From NCBI GenBank assembly GCA_001797335.1, contig MGPE01000006.1, positions 62,001 to 126,000 of the forward strand: a stretch of DNA of 64,000 nt, given 5' to 3'. The notes beneath the pieces were generated by a model. It ran no database searches. It was given only the letters and a program-made list of their open reading frames with translations, and was not told the DNA's origin. Positions 1 through 8,091 of this stretch are shown one piece after another. Positions within the stretch are counted from its first letter, which is position 1. Each line of letters starts with the position of its first letter. The position numbers and the translations under genes were made by a program. Source of the stretch: Deltaproteobacteria bacterium GWA2_38_16. Its GTDB lineage: Bacteria > Bdellovibrionota > JACOXK01 > 2-02-FULL-40-11.

Positions 1-91
1 GTGCAAGGCCTCGTTTTTGAAACCAGCGCTTAAAGCATAAATGCACTATAAGCGCTAAGGCTAAGTTTATTTTTGCATAGAGTGATTTCAC
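1..91 (-). CDS. Partial CDS running off the left edge, unknown product
   Basis: A reading frame opens with GTG directly overlapping the glpB stop codon (GTGA) and stays open to the window edge, about 30 codons. The visible N-terminus is hydrophobic and then basic (KINLALALIVHLCF, then KRWFQKRG), suggesting a signal anchor or first membrane helix. Position after glpA and glpB would suit a glpC-like electron-transfer subunit, but the visible residues do not resemble the Cys-rich N-terminus usual for GlpC, so no function is assigned. The overlap suggests translational coupling to glpB. It could still be a chance open frame. Confidence 0.4.
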   Translation of the reverse strand, partial: MKSLYAKINLALALIVHLCFKRWFQKRGLA

Positions 92-1209
92 GTCATTATC
101 TCTCCAGCCCTATATCCTGTCACCACTTGCACACCAAAACAATTTCCCCCTCGATAGGGATCAACCCCTGAAAGAACCGTTCCACAAGCTCTAAGATTTT
201 CATATACTACTTCCCCATATTCATTAACAGGCACTAAATTTTCATTTGTTTTTACCCCGCACTGAAACAAAGGTTGTTTTTTTGAGAAAGATGGATCCAC
301 TAAATCACGGATCGGGGTTTCATTGATTTTTTTATTCTCATAAAACAACGGCAAACCAAATACAGTTTCTTGAAAAGCATCTACTCCTTTATAAAGGCCT
401 CCTGAAAAAAACTTTCCAGTCGCTAAAATAAAGTGATGGGCTAAAACTTCTTCTTCATTAACCGTGACAGACATTATTTTCTTTTTTTCATGAGAAAAAG
501 AAGAAACTTTTCCCTGTATAATAGGAATATTGGCTTTTCTTAAAGCACTCTCTAGCGCTTTTTGTAATCTAAGCCCAGGAACCGAATGACTGCCCCCCAG
601 CATTTCATAAACGGGAAGGCCTAAAATAGTTTCACATTCTCTCCGAATATCTGAAAAAAATTCAAACCCCAATATAGGCGGCAAAAAAAGAGCCGCATAA
701 GATTGAAGATTAAATTTTGTCTTAATGGCCTGAGCCAATTTCTTCACTTCTTCTGGATGATCCAATCGTTTGGCCAGCACCGGGGGGAGTAAATTTACAT
801 CAGATGCATGCAAAGGAACCAAATCACAGACAATGTTGAGATCCTTCGCGGGGCGAGGAATGACTGGAGAAAAAATACCCAACACCAATACTTTCTTTCT
901 CCCAATAGTTCTAAAATCTAAAAAATGGGATTCCATGGCAAAGGCTGCTTTTTTAAATTCTCCGGTTTGAGATAAAAAAAGATGATTTTCTTCATAAGAT
1001 CCTTGAATTCTCAAAGATACCCACTTTTTTAAAAGTTCAAATGCTTGAGGCAATAAGGGATTGGGTGAAATTTCAAAAGCTCCGGAAGAAAGCGCCGTAG
1101 CTCCCCATCCTTTTCGGATAACGACTACCTTTTTTCCGTAGGAAGAAGCCCTTAAGGCAGCCATTACTCCAGAAAGTCCACTACCAATGACCACAACATC
1201 AACTTTCAA
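88..1209 (-). CDS. glpB: Anaerobic glycerol-3-phosphate dehydrogenase subunit B
   Basis: FAD-binding flavoprotein subunit of the membrane-associated anaerobic glycerol-3-phosphate dehydrogenase. The N-terminal Rossmann dinucleotide motif VVIGSGLSGVMAAL lies at about residues 6-19, followed by a GWGATALSSGAFEISP segment typical of GlpB. The C-terminal YRGGNCFGVQVVTGYRAG is the second conserved FAD-contacting block. Its 373 residues are slightly short of the E. coli protein. The start overlaps the end of glpA by 11 bases, so the two are coupled. In the known complex GlpA carries catalysis and GlpB electron transfer. No GlpC is visible, but the next gene is cut by the window edge. Confidence 0.85.
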   Translation of the reverse strand: MKVDVVVIGSGLSGVMAALRASSYGKKVVVIRKGWGATALSSGAFEISPNPLLPQAFELLKKWVSLRIQGSYEENHLFLSQTGEFKKAAFAMESHFLDFRTIGRKKVLVLGIFSPVIPRPAKDLNIVCDLVPLHASDVNLLPPVLAKRLDHPEEVKKLAQAIKTKFNLQSYAALFLPPILGFEFFSDIRRECETILGLPVYEMLGGSHSVPGLRLQKALESALRKANIPIIQGKVSSFSHEKKKIMSVTVNEEEVLAHHFILATGKFFSGGLYKGVDAFQETVFGLPLFYENKKINETPIRDLVDPSFSKKQPLFQCGVKTNENLVPVNEYGEVVYENLRACGTVLSGVDPYRGGNCFGVQVVTGYRAGEIMT

Positions 1210-2800
1210 AAAAACCTCCCAAAAGTCTTTGTTTTAATTCTTCTTGAGCAATGGACTCCCCTTGTAAAAAGGGGGCTAAGGCTTTCCACCTTTTTTGTAA
1301 AAAATCTGCCATTTGAAAATGTGGGTCTTTTCCTAAAACATCTTTTAAAATTAAAGCTGCAGGCCACACACAGTCTGCTCCCTGGCACCCACCCCACCCT
1401 AATCGAGTTCTTCGGCCAATATCAGAAATAGACCCTGCCCACTCTTGAGAGATGGCATATCGAATTTCTGCTTCTAACACCGGTTCCGAAGCACAAATCA
1501 CCCGTTTCCATAATGGATTTTCTTTCATCATCTCTAAAATGGTTTTTAACCCTAAGCCATGGCGATAATAAATTCGAGAAAGGGCATAGGCAGAAATTCC
1601 TCCCTCTTTAGCCATCTCTATAATCTCAGCATGAGAAATTGTTTTTTCTCCTCCGGGAAGTGGCCTTACATGAGTTGTACATTTTTCTTTGATGCCTAAT
1701 TTTTTACACACCAAATCCGTCAGTTCTTCACTCATTAAACGATAACTGGCCAGTTTCCCCCCCGCCATCGTTATAAATCCTTTGATGCCTTCACCCTCAT
1801 GATCAAAAATTTTATGCTCCCTGGATAAAGAATCCTCTGTTTTTCCCCATTCATAGAGCGTTGGCCGTATACCCGCATACGTTCCAATCATTCGCTCGTT
1901 TCGGATAGAGGGGAACACTCGTTCAATGGCTTCTAATAAATACTCAACTTCATCTTGCGTCACATCTAAACAATCCGGATCCCCATAAAAATCATCATCA
2001 GTCGTTCCAAGGATAGAAGTATTTTGATACGGCAATAAAAAGATGGATCGTTTATCAATGGTTTCTGTCGCCAACGCCACATTTGAAATCCGTCGGTCAA
2101 ATACAAGATGAATTCCCTTTCCAGGACGAAGCTTGACTTCTACTCCCACTTTTTTACACAGCTTTGGAATCCAGGGGCCTGAAAGATTTAATATTATTTT
2201 CCCCAAATGATGATGGCGCTTTCCATCAGAAGTTTGAACTTCTACTCCTCGAACAATTTTTTCTTCGACTAAAATATCAGTCACTTCGGTATGAAGTAAA
2301 AGGTCTGCTCCCCTGGCCTTAGCATCTTTGGCATTCAATATACACAATCGATAGGGATCAATCCCCCATTCATCAAACGTCAGCGCTCCTTGAATAGAGG
2401 AAGACAAGCCCGGTTCCAGTTGGAATACTTCTTGTTGAGAAAGACGCGTATGCTTTTTACTATTTTTAAGAGATGCATATCGATCATAGACTTCAAAAAA
2501 AGTTTCTAAGAGTTCTACATGAAATCCTTTTTTGTGAATCAAATATAAAAAAGGAATTCGAAATAATAAAAAAGGAGCAATCTTTTGAATATAGCCACTA
2601 TCCAAAGAAGAGGTTTTTGTGGTTTTAACATCATGTAAAAGATAGCGAAGCCCTCCATGAATCATCCCCGAAGAAGCACCCGTGGTTCCACTGCTTAAAT
2701 CTTTTTTTTCGATGAGAAGTGTTTTTAGCCCTCGAAGTGCACAGTCTCTGGCCACTCCACATCCATTGACTCCACCTCCAATAATAATAACGTCGTACAT
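1199..2800 (-). CDS. glpA: Anaerobic glycerol-3-phosphate dehydrogenase subunit A
   Basis: Catalytic flavoprotein oxidising sn-glycerol-3-phosphate to dihydroxyacetone phosphate. The N-terminus has the FAD motif IIIGGGVNGCGVARDCALRG and the GlpA/GlpD-specific TTGASSGMIHGGLRYL block. The C-terminal part keeps Cys residues in GWGGCQGADC (about 472-477), the BFD-like [2Fe-2S] region that distinguishes anaerobic GlpA from aerobic GlpD. The length of 533 residues matches GlpA. It follows aspS after one base and overlaps glpB, so respiratory glycerol-phosphate oxidation appears co-transcribed with two tRNA synthetases, an unusual grouping that may reflect only compaction. Confidence 0.9.
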   Translation of the reverse strand: MYDVIIIGGGVNGCGVARDCALRGLKTLLIEKKDLSSGTTGASSGMIHGGLRYLLHDVKTTKTSSLDSGYIQKIAPFLLFRIPFLYLIHKKGFHVELLETFFEVYDRYASLKNSKKHTRLSQQEVFQLEPGLSSSIQGALTFDEWGIDPYRLCILNAKDAKARGADLLLHTEVTDILVEEKIVRGVEVQTSDGKRHHHLGKIILNLSGPWIPKLCKKVGVEVKLRPGKGIHLVFDRRISNVALATETIDKRSIFLLPYQNTSILGTTDDDFYGDPDCLDVTQDEVEYLLEAIERVFPSIRNERMIGTYAGIRPTLYEWGKTEDSLSREHKIFDHEGEGIKGFITMAGGKLASYRLMSEELTDLVCKKLGIKEKCTTHVRPLPGGEKTISHAEIIEMAKEGGISAYALSRIYYRHGLGLKTILEMMKENPLWKRVICASEPVLEAEIRYAISQEWAGSISDIGRRTRLGWGGCQGADCVWPAALILKDVLGKDPHFQMADFLQKRWKALAPFLQGESIAQEELKQRLLGGFFES

Positions 2801-2801
2801 T

Positions 2802-4571
2802 CTATTCTTTCGTTATTTTTAAATGCAGTTCTTTGAGTTGTTTGTCATCAATCGTCGATGGCGCATCTGACATGAGACACTGAGCTTTTTGAGTTTTAGG
2901 AAAAGCAATGACATCACGGATGGAATCTGTTTCACACAAAAGCATCATTAATCGATCTAATCCCAAAGCAATTCCCCCATGAGGAGGAGCCCCAAATTGA
3001 AGCGCTTCTAACAAAAATCCAAATTTTTGCTGGGCTTCTTTTTCTTCGATCTTTAATGCTTTAAATACTTTTCGTTGGATATCGGCATTGTGAATCCGAA
3101 TGCTTCCCCCTCCAAGCTCTACCCCATTTAAAACCAAATCATAGGCTTTGGCATAGGCCTTGTCCGGATGGGTGGTTAAAATATCCATGTCTTCTTCTCT
3201 CGGTGAGGTAAAGGGATGGTGTTTTGACACATAGCGATTGTCTTCTTTACTGAATTCAAAAAGAGGGAATTGATAAACCCAACAAAAAGCTTCTTTATTT
3301 TTATCAATTAAATTTAGTTTTTTCCCCAAATGAATTCTTAAATTTCCTAAGGCATCATAGACAACCTGAGGATCCGTATCGGCCACAAAAACAAGAGCAT
3401 CCCCTTCTTTGGCTCCCGTACGTTCATTGATATTTTTAATCTGTTCTGGTTTAAAAAATTTGCTAATAGGGCCATGCCACTGCCCATTTTCAATTTTAAC
3501 CCACGCCAACCCTTTGGCCCCATAAATTCCCACTACTTTTTCACACTCATCAAAATCTTTTCGAGAGAAAAGAGCTCCCTTAGGGATCGTAATCGCTTGA
3601 ACCAATCCCCCTTCTTTAGCAGCAAATGAAAAAACTTTAAACTCCACGTCTTTCACAAGATCTGTCGTATTTTTCAGTTCTAATCCAAACCGGATATCCG
3701 GCTTATCAACTCCATATCTTGTCATGGCCTCATCATAGGTTAGTCTGGGAAAAGGGATAGAAGGTGTCACATTTTTTGCTTTTTTAAATACCTCAACCAT
3801 CATACCCTCTAAGAGTTTCATCACATCTTCTTGGTCAATAAACGACATTTCAATATCGACTTGGGTAAATTCCGGCTGACGATCCGCTCTTAAATCTTCA
3901 TCTCGGAAACAGCGCACAATTTGAAAATAACGTTCAAATCCGGCTACCATAAAAATTTGTTTAAAAAGTTGTGGCGATTGAGGCAGTGCAAAAAAATGTC
4001 CTGGATAGAGACGACTGGGCACCACATAATCTCTCGCTCCTTCGGGAGTACTTTTAATAAGAAAAGGAGTTTCTAATTCTAAAAATTTTTCTTTGGATAA
4101 ATACTGACGAATAACATGCGCCACCTCATGGCGGAGAACAAAGTTTTTTTGAAGGAGGGGGCGACGAAGATCCAAATATCGATACTGAAGACGTATATTC
4201 TCTCCTACTTCGGCCTCATCTTCAATCATAAAGGGAAGCGGCTTAGAAGAACTTAAAATTTCAAATTCGGTAACCTCAATCTCAATATCTCCGGTTTTCA
4301 TTTTTGGATTTTTCATTCCTTCGGGACGTGCCTCCACTTTTCCCTTTACAGAAATGACATATTCGGATCGAAGTTGCTCGGCTTCTTTGTGAAGCTTACT
4401 ATTTATTTTTGGATTAAATACAACCTGCGTAATACCGGTACGATCCCGAAGATCAACAAAAATTACTCCTCCATGGTCTCTGCGTCGCTGCACCCAGCCT
4501 GAAAGAATAACTTCTTGCCCACTATTTTTTTGGGTCAGCTCCCCGCAACTATGACTTCTTCTTAAATTCAT
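2802..4571 (-). CDS. aspS: Aspartyl-tRNA synthetase
   Basis: Class IIb aminoacyl-tRNA synthetase charging tRNA-Asp in the cytoplasm. The order is an OB-fold anticodon-binding domain (residues about 1-110, beginning [10 protein letters not shown]), the catalytic core with motif 2 [16 protein letters not shown] near 220, a bacterial GAD insertion (about 290-420), and motif 3 [14 protein letters not shown] ending at about 545. The 589-residue length is normal for bacteria. An RBS (GGGGAGA) lies six bases before the ATG, inside the end of hisS (23-base overlap). Sequence alone does not tell whether it is discriminating. Confidence 0.97.
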   Translation of the reverse strand: MNLRRSHSCGELTQKNSGQEVILSGWVQRRRDHGGVIFVDLRDRTGITQVVFNPKINSKLHKEAEQLRSEYVISVKGKVEARPEGMKNPKMKTGDIEIEVTEFEILSSSKPLPFMIEDEAEVGENIRLQYRYLDLRRPLLQKNFVLRHEVAHVIRQYLSKEKFLELETPFLIKSTPEGARDYVVPSRLYPGHFFALPQSPQLFKQIFMVAGFERYFQIVRCFRDEDLRADRQPEFTQVDIEMSFIDQEDVMKLLEGMMVEVFKKAKNVTPSIPFPRLTYDEAMTRYGVDKPDIRFGLELKNTTDLVKDVEFKVFSFAAKEGGLVQAITIPKGALFSRKDFDECEKVVGIYGAKGLAWVKIENGQWHGPISKFFKPEQIKNINERTGAKEGDALVFVADTDPQVVYDALGNLRIHLGKKLNLIDKNKEAFCWVYQFPLFEFSKEDNRYVSKHHPFTSPREEDMDILTTHPDKAYAKAYDLVLNGVELGGGSIRIHNADIQRKVFKALKIEEKEAQQKFGFLLEALQFGAPPHGGIALGLDRLMMLLCETDSIRDVIAFPKTQKAQCLMSDAPSTIDDKQLKELHLKITKE

Positions 4572-5802
4572 CTAGGATCTCCCCAAACGGAATCGTTTTT
4601 TGTTCTTTCGTACTCATGTTTCGAAGAATAGCTTCTCCTTTATTCATTTCATCTTCCCCAATGATTAAAACACATTGGGAATTCATACGATCGGCTTTTT
4701 TCATCTGTGCTTTTAAAGAACTATCATCATAATCAATCTCGCATTTGATGCCCTTTAAACGCAATTTATGAATAAGCCCATACGAAAACGCTTGTGCCTT
4801 TGGCCCCAAAGCTGCCACAAAAACATTGACCCCATATTTTGGTTGAGTCTCATTCTCTAATACCAACAGGAGACGCTCTATCCCTCCTGCATAACCAAAT
4901 GCAGGCGTATCTTTTCCCCCTAACTCTTTCACAAGTCCATCGTATCGGCCTCCCCCACCCAATGCATTTTGTGCACCTAGGTCTCCCGATACAATTTCAA
5001 ATGTCGTTCTCACATAATAATCCAATCCCCGCACAATATTGGGATTTAGAATAAAGGGTGTATTCAATTGATTAAGTGCTGTCTTTACCCCTTCAAAATG
5101 GGCTTTACATGGCTCGCATAGATGATCCACCATCCTGGGAAGGGTTGTTTGAGCAATTTTTTGACATCCTTCATTTTTGCAATCAAACGTACGCAATGGA
5201 TTTTTTTCAAGACGGTTTTGGCAATCTGCGCACAAAGCCGATTTTTGCCCCCGAAGTTCTTTAAGTAACTGCTCCCGATATTTAGGCCGACACTCATGAC
5301 AGCCAAGAGAATTTAACTGAATTTCAAATTTTTTAACTCCCAGTTCCCGATAAAGATGCATCATCATAAAAATGATTTCTGCATCAATACGATAAGAGGC
5401 CGATCCAAATACTTCTACTCCAAATTGATGAAACTCTCGATATCTGCCCTTTTGCATGCGCTCATAGCGATACATAGGGCCCCAATAATAGAACTTTTGA
5501 TAAGGATCGGGATGATAGAGCTGATGTTCCAAATATGCGCGTACCACAGGAGCTGTTCCTTCGGGGCGCAAAGAAAGAGATTCCCCATTTTTATCCAAAA
5601 AAGTATACATTTGTTTTTCAACAATGTCGGTAGCGCGACCTATCCCACGACTAAATAGCTCTGTTCTTTCAACGGCAGGCGTTACAATGGGTGAAAAACT
5701 AAAAGATTCAAAAATAGCTTTGGCTTTTTTTTCAATTTCTGCCCATCGATAAGATTCAGGCGGACAAAGATCATCCATCCCCTTTACACTGGTATATGAC
5801 AT
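4549..5802 (-). CDS. hisS: Histidyl-tRNA synthetase
   Basis: Class II synthetase charging tRNA-His. The N-terminus carries the family start region [12 protein letters not shown], motif 2 [19 protein letters not shown] (about 107-125), the histidine-specific [14 protein letters not shown] block (about 258-271), and a C-terminal anticodon-binding domain. A Cys-rich insert ([17 protein letters not shown]) in the middle is common in this family. The hisS-aspS order is a classic bacterial pairing. It is the first gene of the leftward run, whose promoter should lie in the 48 bases between it and the next gene. Confidence 0.97.
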   Translation of the reverse strand: MSYTSVKGMDDLCPPESYRWAEIEKKAKAIFESFSFSPIVTPAVERTELFSRGIGRATDIVEKQMYTFLDKNGESLSLRPEGTAPVVRAYLEHQLYHPDPYQKFYYWGPMYRYERMQKGRYREFHQFGVEVFGSASYRIDAEIIFMMMHLYRELGVKKFEIQLNSLGCHECRPKYREQLLKELRGQKSALCADCQNRLEKNPLRTFDCKNEGCQKIAQTTLPRMVDHLCEPCKAHFEGVKTALNQLNTPFILNPNIVRGLDYYVRTTFEIVSGDLGAQNALGGGGRYDGLVKELGGKDTPAFGYAGGIERLLLVLENETQPKYGVNVFVAALGPKAQAFSYGLIHKLRLKGIKCEIDYDDSSLKAQMKKADRMNSQCVLIIGEDEMNKGEAILRNMSTKEQKTIPFGEILDEFKKKS

Positions 5803-5850
5803 AGTAATCTATTGAAATTATCACGAAGGAGAAAATAGCGTCAATGCAAT

Positions 5851-6474
5851 TTAAGGTTTGTAATTTTTATGGATAACTTCTAAGGCTTTTTTAGCTTCGA
5901 TATTTTCAGGGAAGTTCTCTTGTAAAGTGGTAAATTGCTCATAGGCCTCTTTCCATTTGAGTTCTGCCATCGCAATCCACCCTAGCGCTAATTGCGGAGA
6001 AACACTCCTAGGATAATCATTTTGCAGGCCACTAAAGTATTCTTTGGCCTTTATATATTTTTTCCCATAATAATAGATCCATCCCAGCTGTTCACGAGCT
6101 GCATAATTTTCATTATCAATCTTTAAAATTTCTAAATATTCTTTTTCTGCTTTCGTATAATTCGATAAAAAATAAATATAGGCCAGTCCTAACCGAGATT
6201 GGATGTCATTTGTATCTTCTTGAATTAATTCTTGAAAAAGGGCTGTACTTTCAGGATATTTTTTTTGAATACTTAAAATGGTGGCCTTTATTCTTCTCAA
6301 CTCCGTATCTTTTGGATCATATGTTAAAGCCTTTTGATAGTAAGAAAGCGCTTCCTCATATTTTCCTTCATAATAGGCTCGATCGCCTTCTTTTTTATCA
6401 TTTTTGGCTGTCGTACCTGCACATCCCCCTACCATCATTATTAAAAAACCCATTATTAAAACATTTTTATTCAT
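5851..6474 (-). CDS. TPR-repeat lipoprotein
   Basis: Exported lipoprotein with a lipobox (MMVGGCAG) about 20 residues from the chosen start and at least four TPR-like helical pairs with the Y-EGKYEEALSYYQKAL and LGWIYYYGKKYIKAKEYF signatures. The start is placed at the ATG overlapping the stop of the preceding barrel gene (TAATG); an ATG four codons upstream is also possible. It is the last gene of a three-gene envelope operon with the outer-membrane barrel and the 900-residue TPR protein. TPR lipoproteins usually scaffold protein complexes; the partner here is probably one of those two. Function unknown. Confidence 0.75.
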   Translation of the reverse strand: MNKNVLIMGFLIMMVGGCAGTTAKNDKKEGDRAYYEGKYEEALSYYQKALTYDPKDTELRRIKATILSIQKKYPESTALFQELIQEDTNDIQSRLGLAYIYFLSNYTKAEKEYLEILKIDNENYAAREQLGWIYYYGKKYIKAKEYFSGLQNDYPRSVSPQLALGWIAMAELKWKEAYEQFTTLQENFPENIEAKKALEVIHKNYKP

Positions 6475-8057
6475 TAAAAAGTCCATTTAAGGGATACCTC
6501 TGTAGAATATGCAGCATCAGGATTTTCTGAACCTACTTTTGGCGAAAATGACAAAGGATCTGTATCAATTCTATTATTATTCTCATAATAGTATCTTCCT
6601 GGTAAAAAATAGGCAGAAAGCATGGTTGCTTTCAGATTACCCCAAATCGGATAACCTAAAATCAAATTTGCTTCTGTTCCTAAATGACCGCTTAGTTTTT
6701 GATAATCACTCGTTGCAAATTGCCCATAGCCTGGATTGGGTGCCCACATATCAAAAAAATCTAAAATAAAAGTTAGATCTTTAGCTAAAGAAAAATTAAA
6801 AGATGCCTGAGTTAACAATAAATTTTCTTTTGCGGTAGGATCTGCAAAAGAATTAGGTCTTAAAACCCCTTTCATCACTCCATGGAGCCCTGCCATGGAA
6901 AGCATAGGAAATCCTCCAGAAATAGGAGTATTAATCGTATCTGCTAAATTTTCATTCCCTAAAGAATATCCACCGATATACCCTTTATTTGTTCCAATGG
7001 AATTGGTATTCCCCGTCCTGACATCATCCATAGATACATCATTCCCTGAAAAATAAAATAATTTAAAACTAGGCTGAATCCAAACTGGGGGAGTAAAAGC
7101 CAGCTTTACCGCTGTCATCCATCCTTCGTGCTCCACATTACCACCACCACCACCCGTTCCTGTATTAGAAATTTCTCCAAAATTCTTGGCCCCTTCTAAA
7201 AATAAAGTCCAATCTTTTCCTAAATATTGGACCCAACTCCCTCCCACATTTCCTACAAATTCTTTTTTAACCGTTAAATTATCAAAGAAAGCAATCAATC
7301 GTTTGCCAAGTTTGGTTCTATCCCAAAGACCACTCACCATAGCTTGAAGAACATTCGACTTCCAATAATATGAAAGATCAGTGGTAAATCGATTGGCATT
7401 GGTATGATTCGTTGCTTCATTATTTTCCATAGTCGGCCGTTTAAATTGCATCCGCCATTTGCTATTAAAGTCTGGTTTATCCCAATGGAAATTATAAACC
7501 AAAGAACTTTCTTTTAAAGGATGCGTATACGTTACTGTCGCACCATAATTGGAATCTTTAATACCAAATAGCTGGGTCGTCCAACCAATACTATAATATT
7601 TATGAAGCCCTAGGGTGGTTTTTAACCCCTTAATAAATAAGGGAGTTGTTAGGGAGAGCTCTCGCAGCCTGGGGAACATATCTTGACTTAAAATATGATA
7701 CCTTGCAATTTCTCGGGTTGTTGAAATATCGACCTTAGCTAAGTTGGCTGCATATCCCAATCGTCCTTTTCTCTCCGCCATTCCATGAAGTACAATATCA
7801 CCATAGCCCAGGGGGAGTCCTGAATAAATAAGATCTACATTACCCATGTATTGCGCAGCAGGAAAAAACTCATCATCTCCTTTATCTTGATTTAAATCGA
7901 TGACATTATTGAGATAGTTTTGAATAAGTTCAACAGAGCCATCCGTTTCCGCTTTAAAATTATTTTTAGAGAAAATAATCTTTCGAGCTAAAACCTCTGG
8001 TGAGAACAAAAAACCGACAACAAAAATCCCTACGAATAGTTTTGAAAAATGGTGCAT
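6474..8057 (-). CDS. Predicted outer-membrane beta-barrel protein
   Basis: Exported 527-residue protein. A signal peptide (residues about 1-24, ending EVLA|RK) is followed by alternating aromatic/polar beta-strand patterns throughout (for example YYSIGWTTQLFGI, SLVYNFHWDKPDF) and it ends in the C-terminal aromatic signature EVSLKWTF expected of outer-membrane barrels recognised by BamA. A Gly-rich loop (TGTGGGGGNVEHEG) lies mid-protein. I do not recognise a specific porin family. It is sandwiched between two TPR proteins on the same strand, 34 bases after one and overlapping the other, which suggests an envelope transport or assembly complex. Confidence 0.65.
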   Translation of the reverse strand: MHHFSKLFVGIFVVGFLFSPEVLARKIIFSKNNFKAETDGSVELIQNYLNNVIDLNQDKGDDEFFPAAQYMGNVDLIYSGLPLGYGDIVLHGMAERKGRLGYAANLAKVDISTTREIARYHILSQDMFPRLRELSLTTPLFIKGLKTTLGLHKYYSIGWTTQLFGIKDSNYGATVTYTHPLKESSLVYNFHWDKPDFNSKWRMQFKRPTMENNEATNHTNANRFTTDLSYYWKSNVLQAMVSGLWDRTKLGKRLIAFFDNLTVKKEFVGNVGGSWVQYLGKDWTLFLEGAKNFGEISNTGTGGGGGNVEHEGWMTAVKLAFTPPVWIQPSFKLFYFSGNDVSMDDVRTGNTNSIGTNKGYIGGYSLGNENLADTINTPISGGFPMLSMAGLHGVMKGVLRPNSFADPTAKENLLLTQASFNFSLAKDLTFILDFFDMWAPNPGYGQFATSDYQKLSGHLGTEANLILGYPIWGNLKATMLSAYFLPGRYYYENNNRIDTDPLSFSPKVGSENPDAAYSTEVSLKWTF

Positions 8058-8091
8058 ATTTTTATATAGTGCACCACCTGAATTTCAAAAA

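Noticed and set aside
88-5802. Functional operon linking glycerol metabolism and tRNA charging
   Set aside because: Genes are packed on one strand, but compaction is enough to explain this; no evidence for a joint role.
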